DNA of 64,000 bases from Incurvaria masculella (Eukaryota; Arthropoda; Insecta; Lepidoptera; Incurvariidae): assembly GCA_946894095.1 (NCBI GenBank), contig OX335652.1, forward strand, positions 5,479,001 to 5,543,000. The letters are read 5' to 3'. Positions 57,952 through 64,000 of this stretch are shown here, one piece after another; position 1 is the first letter of the stretch; the number at the start of each line of letters is the position of its first letter. The translations under genes were made by a program, and so were the position numbers. The notes below the pieces were generated by a model, which was given only the letters and a program-made list of their open reading frames with translations, searched no databases and was not told the origin of the DNA.

Positions 57952-58140
57952 AAAAACCGGCCAAGTGCGAGTCGGACTTGCACTCGAAGGGTTCCGTACC
58001 ATTGTACAAGATTTAATCCAAAAAAATCAAGTTTTTTTTTTTACCTATTTGTTGTTATAGCGGCAAAATAGATACACACTCTTTGTGTATGGACGGACGG
58101 ACGCACAGACGAACGGACGGACAGGTGAGGCTTAGCGTTG
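57952..58140 (+). repeat. 'Gtgcgagtcgg' dispersed repeat, copy 8, truncated
   Basis: accggccaagtgcgagtcgg, gggttccgtaccattgtaca, gttatagcggcaaaatagat and (gacgga)n are present. The section between the second block and the microsatellite is partly deleted, and the last block is missing. Confidence 0.75.
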
Positions 58141-58935
58141 CTAGTCTGGTTAATTATTTACTAAAAGCCGAAAAGTTTAATTCCCGAAAATCAACAAAGA
58201 AATAAAAAACTATAATATTAAACATCATCCTATAAAGTAAACTATTCCTAAAATTACACACATTTATAACAAATAATAAATTTCAGCCATATAGCTGCCA
58301 GGCGGCAGGGTGCCCAAAATACTGGCCGCATTCCCTATTTGGATAGCTAGGCTCAACCTCTGCCCGAGATACCAGCCAGCCCTCTGGTCGCGTTGCTTCA
58401 CTTATGTAAAGATCCAAACCAGGCATGGCACACTGGGGTACTGCATCTGACAAATGGCTATGCGTTAATGTCATGACATCTTATCTTGTTTTGGGGGAAA
58501 GTGTGACATCTACATATTGATCAAAATATTGTGATAATTACCCCGTTCTGCCTCTGCCTTGCTCGCTCCATGTGGTAGGATCGAAGCCTATTATCCGCAG
58601 GCTGATAGGCGTAATTTACTTTCCACGTTGCTTAGATCTTCCTAGATTAGGTAAGCTTAGTGAGAGCGATTACGCGTTAATGGAAGTTAAGGTGCTGTAT
58701 CTCACCTGACAAATCTTCATATAAAATCGTAAAAAAACCAGTGAGTTCAAGAGAATATGTTACGATCAATGTCCTCTGTCTACTGAACAGAGAAATATAG
58801 TCATTTGTACATTTATGACCGGAGATTGAACTTAAATTAACTTTACCCAACCGCCTTCTCTCTTTTCTCATCTCAACTTTTCATTAATCAACACAAAATA
58901 CTTATACTTGCACGCATCGCCTGCATCACACGCCG
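58141..58935. other. Unassigned DNA
   Basis: No supported gene. The minus-strand frame at 58283-58474 looks slightly protein-like but I cannot place it. Confidence 0.4.
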
Positions 58936-58939
58936 ATAC

Positions 58940-59140
58940 AGACATTTCAGTAAGTCAGCGTGTTTGTTACCACTGCTGGACATACGCCTATCCAAATTTC
59001 CTCCAGTCCTCCCGGCCTTGAGCGATACGGAACCACTGCTTTCCTCCGACGCACTTGATGTCGTCGTCCCACCTGGCGGGTGGTCTTCCCACACTCCGTT
59101 TTCCTGTCCACGGCCGCCAGTGTAGGTCCTGACCACAGAA
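58940..59140 (-). pseudogene. RTE-like LINE C-terminal relic
   Basis: The minus strand reads DLHWRPWTGKRSVGRPPARW, DDDIKCVGGKQWFRIAQ, GREDWRKFG then a stop, with AYVQQW following in frame. This is the recognisable tail of RTE-clade reverse transcriptase proteins. A perfect 13-bp hairpin (59131-59143 with 59154-59166) adjoins it. Dead fragment. Confidence 0.75.
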
Positions 59141-59702
59141 ATCGGATAATTCTGATTTCTGTGGTCCTGACATACACCCTTATATTTGAACTGGATATGA
59201 GCACATATTCAGACATTATCTCATAAACGCTCGTGGAAACTTCGTGTAAACCTCTAATTTGCGTTACACATAGATAACTGTTTTCTAAACTTATTTTTGC
59301 ATATAACTATGCTGTTGGTTTCACCGAGTAGTGTCTTCACCTGGTTGAACCTAATAAAGCTTTCCATGTCCCCGTTGAGTTACTCAAACATAGCGTTATT
59401 CGAATTTATAGATAGTATAGATATGTTGACCGATCTCAATTAATAAGCTCGAGGCGTGTTATGTGTATCCATAACTTATGAACTCCAAAACGGCGAGATA
59501 GATTTCATGAATGTTTCAGGCAAGCTGCAAATGATTTCAGCGGATGATCCTGTGAAGATTCGTAGCGATCGAATCAACAAATAATAGTTTTTTGCTTATT
59601 CGCTAGCAAATCACATTCAAATTGCAAGGCGAAACCGGGAGGTGTTTCTCTCAGTCCCTTCAAATGTTACGAACGAATGAAACGAACGAATGTCATCAGA
59701 GG

Positions 59703-59988
59703 CAAAAGTGCGAGTTGGATTCGCACACGTAGGGTTCCGTACCATCGACAAGATTTAACACAAAAAACGCGTTTTTTGTAAAGCTCCTCCCTTTAGTTTT
59801 TATATTTTTCAGTTTTACCTATTGGTTGTTATAGCGGCAAAATAAATACACAGTCTCTGAAAATTTCAGCTACCTACCTATTACGGTTCATGGGGTACAG
59901 CCCTGTGACAGACGGACGGATGGACGGACAGCGGAGGCTTAGTAATAGGGTTCCGTTTTTACCCTTTGGGTACAGAACCCTAAAAACG
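59703..59988 (+). repeat. 'Gtgcgagtcgg' dispersed repeat, copy 9
   Basis: Nearly complete: gcgagttggattcgcacacg, gggttccgtaccatcgacaa, gttatagcggcaaaataaat, cagacggacggatggacgga, gcggaggcttagtaataggg and ccctttgggtacagaaccct. Confidence 0.8.
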
Positions 59989-61025
59989 TGGACACCCGTG
60001 TTATTCTAGAAAAAAAAATTGAAATACGTTAACTCAATACTACATGAAAGCATTGATATTAACGTGTTCGTAATTAATTGGAAAACGATTTTATTGGGAT
60101 GTATTCGCCTTAATGGTCTACTTGCTAAATGAAATAATTGGTTGTTATTTACAAATGTCTTCTAAATATATATTTGAATCTTATGTTTGCTTAGTGTGTG
60201 CGTATAAGAACATAATTTCGTGCTACTACAGCTAAATGCTCACCTTCAAATATTTCAAGATACTTTGTATTGATAATGGTGGCTAATTGTCTATTTATTA
60301 GTGTTTTCTAAATATTGTTCTAAATATTTTGAGCACACAAAAAATGTATTTCGTTTTAATACATACAATAGAAATAACTGACAATATTCAGTGTTTGAGA
60401 GCAACAAAAAGGCAACTTCTATCGAAGAAGTACCACTGCCAATATATTTTTTTCGAAAAGATTAATAGGTGATTTTTTAAATTATTTCCGTGCACTTGTT
60501 TTTTTTGGCATTATCCAAGCACTACATTCTAGATCGATTGAAATCAGATTGAAGTCCTTAGTATAAGCGGAATAGGGTCTCCAAACTAGGAAACGTTAGT
60601 TATAAACGGAAATTCCAGCTAAGTAGATATAAACCGACACGCTACAACTTACATAAAAGCGAGCCCACACAAAGGATTACCACAAAGGCCTACGCTAATA
60701 GGGTATTGTTACCAAGTTCACCTCTCCTATCGTATTTTATAGACCTTAAGCTCTATAAATAAAACGATTAGTTAATATTTGACAATATCCGCCCGACTCG
60801 GGTCTCGCCAATTCAGATTCATTTTAAAATCATGAACAACTTGATTCACTGTATTATCATAATTTCCACAATACAAAACGATAACGCAGGTAATATATTT
60901 TTAATGTTGAACTATCTAAAAAACAGAGGTAGGTCGTAAAAGGTTTTATATTGGTTTTTGGCTTGAACTAGGATCCCTAATTCCCGATCTTTTGAGCCTA
61001 TCGTTAAGTCACAGAAAATATAATA
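59989..61025. other. Unassigned AT-rich DNA
   Basis: Nothing recognised. Confidence 0.5.
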
Positions 61026-62309
61026 ATAGGTCGGGGAAAAAGTCTTTTCGCATTATAGTATGTATGAACTTGTAATAAAATCTCTTTGGCTATACTATTT
61101 GTATCTGGCTGATTTTGGTATCATTGAAAGTTTAAATTTTAAAGAACATAATTCCAAATTCAAAGTAGGAAAATGTGTGATTCTCATTTGTTTTTCGTAC
61201 TGTCAAAATGAGTGAATCTAATGAAGAAATTGGATAAATTTTAAAATTTTACTACAAAAAAGGTAAAAATGCAACGCAAGCCGCGAAAAAAATTTGCGAT
61301 GTTTATGGACCTAGTGCAGTGTCTGTGAGAGTAGCACAAATTTGGTTTAAGCGTTTTCAATCCGGAAATTTTGATGTCAAAGATGCACGTCGCTCTGGTC
61401 GCCCTATTACGGATAAAATGGATGCCATTGTTGAAAAAGTGGAGCAAGATCGGCATATCAGTAGTTACGACGTAGCTGAAGAACTAGGAATTGACCACAA
61501 AACAGTTTTGGCGCATTTGAAAAAAACTGGGTACACAAAAAAACTCGATATTTGGGTACCTCACGAGCTCACTGAAAGAAACCTTATGAACCGTGTACTC
61601 ATTTGTGATTCTTTATTACGACGTAATGAAACCGAACCATTTTTGAAGAAGCTGATAACTGGTGATGAAAAGTGGATCACGTACGACAAGAACGTGCGAA
61701 AAAGGTCGTGGTCAAAGGCCGGTCAAGCTTCACAGACTGTGGCGAAACCCGGGTTAACTCGCAACAAGGTGATGCTGTGTGTGTGGTGGGATTGGAAGGG
61801 CATTATTCATTATGAGCTGTTACCACCAGGCAGGACCATCGATTCTGAACTCTACTGCGAACAACTGATGAGATTAAAGCAAGAAGTTGAGAGAAAGCGG
61901 CCGGAATTAATCAACAGAAGGGGTGTGGTTTTTCATCATGATAACGCTAGACCTCACACATCTTTAGCCACTCAGCAAAAACTAAGAGAGTTTGGCTGGG
62001 AGGTGTTAATGCATCCGCCGTATAGTCCTGACCTTGCACCTTCAGATTTCCACCTGGTTAGGTCTCTTCAGAATTCTTTAGGCAGTGTCAGGTTAACATC
62101 ACGAGAGGACTGCCAAAACCACTTGTCGCGGTATATTGATCAGAAGTCCCAATATTTCTATAGCAATGGGATCATGTCCCTACCTACAAGATGGCAAAAA
62201 GTTATCGAACAAAATGGTACCTACATACTTTAGTTAAATGTAAATAAACCATATTAAAAAATGTTTTGAATTTTCTTAAAAAATGCGAAGAAACTTTTTC
62301 CCCAACCAA
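61026..62309 (+). mobile_element. mariner transposon, ~1.28 kb
   Basis: The terminal inverted repeats read taggtcggggaaaaagtctt on the left and, in complement, ttggttggggaaaaagtttc on the right, each continuing to cgcat. A TA lies outside each end (61024-61025 and 62310-62311), the mariner target. The length and single transposase ORF are typical. The right and left repeats differ at a few bases. Confidence 0.9.
61208..62233 (+). pseudogene. mariner transposase with one premature stop
   Basis: The frame from ATG 61208 (MSESNEEIG) meets TAA at 61235-61237, then stays open for the remaining 331 codons to TAG at 62231-62233; 341 codons overall, the usual mariner size. After the stop, KKGKNATQAAKKICDVYGP and the WFKRFQSGNFDV region fit the N-terminal helix-turn-helix DNA-binding part, and WVPHELTERN is the classic mariner linker motif. 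The catalytic triad is complete: first Asp in TGDEKWI, second in HHDNARPH, third in YSPDLAPSDFH with 34 residues between the last two (D,D34D). Ordinary translation would need a downstream start. The stop is a single-base change from a Gln codon, so inactivation is probably recent. Confidence 0.9.
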
Positions 62310-64000
62310 TAAATGGGAATTGTAAGAAATGCATTATTTGTCTATTGGCCAAGGCACAATTTTGCTCGGCGACTGCAATTAAAATAGCGAAATCTTCTTC
62401 TAGGACCTAAAATTTCCCTTCCCCTAAACGTTGTCAGATTTTAATATTTTTTTATGATTTGAGAAATTTTTACTCTATGTTCGTATGTTTTGTTTTTTTT
62501 GTAAGAGTCTGAGAGTTTTTTATTTAAAAAAAATCTAAAATGAACGTTAAAACAGACATCATTCTTACAATGTTTACTAGAATCCATATTATATCCATAT
62601 CCAATCCATAAAAAAAAAATAAGGAAATAGATTTCTAAGCTGATGGTATAATTTATTTGATAACATGAATAAATAAAAATTTTAAAAACATGAAAATAAT
62701 TTCTAAACTATATTTTAGAATACAAAATTTCAAAAACCTAGTAAAACATTAAGAGAATGGAAACAGTTATCGCCTGTAGTATGGGGAATTGATAGGGTCA
62801 CGACTCTCTTAATATCTAGTAGTGTAATATCAAAGTTCACTGCGATGTTCAAATATTTACCCCTAGCCACGTTATAAGCTGTCCGTAAGCCGACGAGCTT
62901 ATTGATTCCACCCCTATATATTTTTTAATGGAACTACCTACCTCAAAGCCAATGTAATAAGGCAATATTTGCAAAATAAATATTTAGTACATTTAAATCC
63001 AGAATAACTGGCGATTCTGGGAAATGCGAGTGGTTGCAACATGCATAAATTATATATTGGAAAAATAATGCTACTCGCGAATTAAGGATTTCGCGCACTT
63101 TTTAAATTATCGATTTATTATCCAAAGGCAACTTTTTGAAATATAAAAAATGCATGTATAAAATGATTTTATAATACAAATATAACAATTGTTTCTATGT
63201 GTTTTACCGCCCAAGTTTAGAAAAGCAGTCTCTAATTTGTCACCTATAAAAAAATAACTGATTATTTACCCAGAGCGAAGTAGTTATTTTAAAATTATAT
63301 TTTTTTGGTAAGAAGCCAGAAAATTTCCAAAAAAATTTAACACCTAAATAACACAAAAATATTCATTTTCGACCTCCAGTTTATTGGGAAAACTTCGTTG
63401 CAAATTAGCTCTACCCCTAAGAAGGAACGGATAGAATTACCAAACACCCTGTATATATTTAAAATTAAATTACTATAAAACCAGTAGAAATTGTTATTTA
63501 CACACATTTAAAACTGTTATTTTCTTTGCACTCAATAAAACACAAGGTCACACGATGACGGTTAGGTGCCCTTTTTAACCCGTGACCTACAATTTCCTGA
63601 TGTTAGAAGCGCTGTGTACATTTTTGCACCCGAAAGGGTGATTTATTTGATCCTGTAGACACTCTATCTTGCTCTTAATGAAGCCATTAGAGTGCACCCG
63701 CTCCGCTGCCGGTCGGTTAGGTCGAAGTAGCATCACACATCACGCCCGATAGCCGGCACCATAGAGTACGGTAGGAAGAGTGTGGTACCCAAAATCATCC
63801 GTGTAGCCATAGATTAAAGAAGACGGAATAGATTGCTAACGTCATACGAGTGTCGAAAAATGATAACGCAAGTCCACAGGTGATATTAAAATTCACATTT
63901 TAGAAAACATTTAATGAAAAACCAATGAATAAATGATATTTTAATTAGCAATGACTCTACCCAATTTAAAGTTAAAACCATAGATAAAAAGAAATTAAAG
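62310..64000. other. Right end of window, nothing recognised
   Basis: AT-rich DNA with a GC-richer patch near 63540-63800. I see no open frame, repeat match or splice-flanked exon. Confidence 0.45.

Overview
The window looks like nuclear DNA of a moth or butterfly (Lepidoptera). It is AT-rich, its one host gene is split by long introns with GT-AG splice sites, and the dispersed repeats are of kinds I know from lepidopteran genomes: a repeat opening with 'ccggccaagtgcgagtcgg' and carrying a (GACGGACG)n tract, jockey/CR1-like and RTE-like LINE tails, mariner, and tRNA/5S-headed SINEs. The species cannot be told from the sequence. There is no operon, CRISPR array, rRNA gene or genuine tRNA gene.

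Layout. 1-8,450: repeat-rich DNA with no supported host exon. 8,452-13,481: a young composite Penelope-like retroelement (PLE) flanked by a 13-bp target duplication. From its left end it holds an inverted 3' part, a direct 3' part and a full-length copy. It encodes a YVDD reverse transcriptase joined to a GIY-YIG nuclease and appears to have landed inside older nested repeats. 13,500-17,100: LINE and SINE relics and a diverged tandem duplication. 17,122-44,050: seven exons of one host gene, phases consistent at every junction, encoding a secreted Gly/Ala- then Val/Lys/Pro-rich protein (403 codons seen), probably structural or cuticle-like. The introns hold SINEs, TTAA-flanked MITEs, a solo LTR, a foldback element and a jockey-like LINE fragment starting a few bases from the exon 3 donor. 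44,051-60,000: repeats plus two low-confidence candidate 3' exons. 61,026-62,309: a nearly intact mariner with one early stop codon. The last 1.7 kb shows nothing recognisable.

The host gene and the transposons do not form a common pathway; they only share the locus. The points most worth following are the PLE architecture and its split N-terminal reading frame, a SINE family whose shared body carries either a tRNA-like or a 5S-rRNA-like head, and the unresolved 3' end of the host gene. All similarity statements rest on reading by eye and on remembered family motifs; no database was searched.
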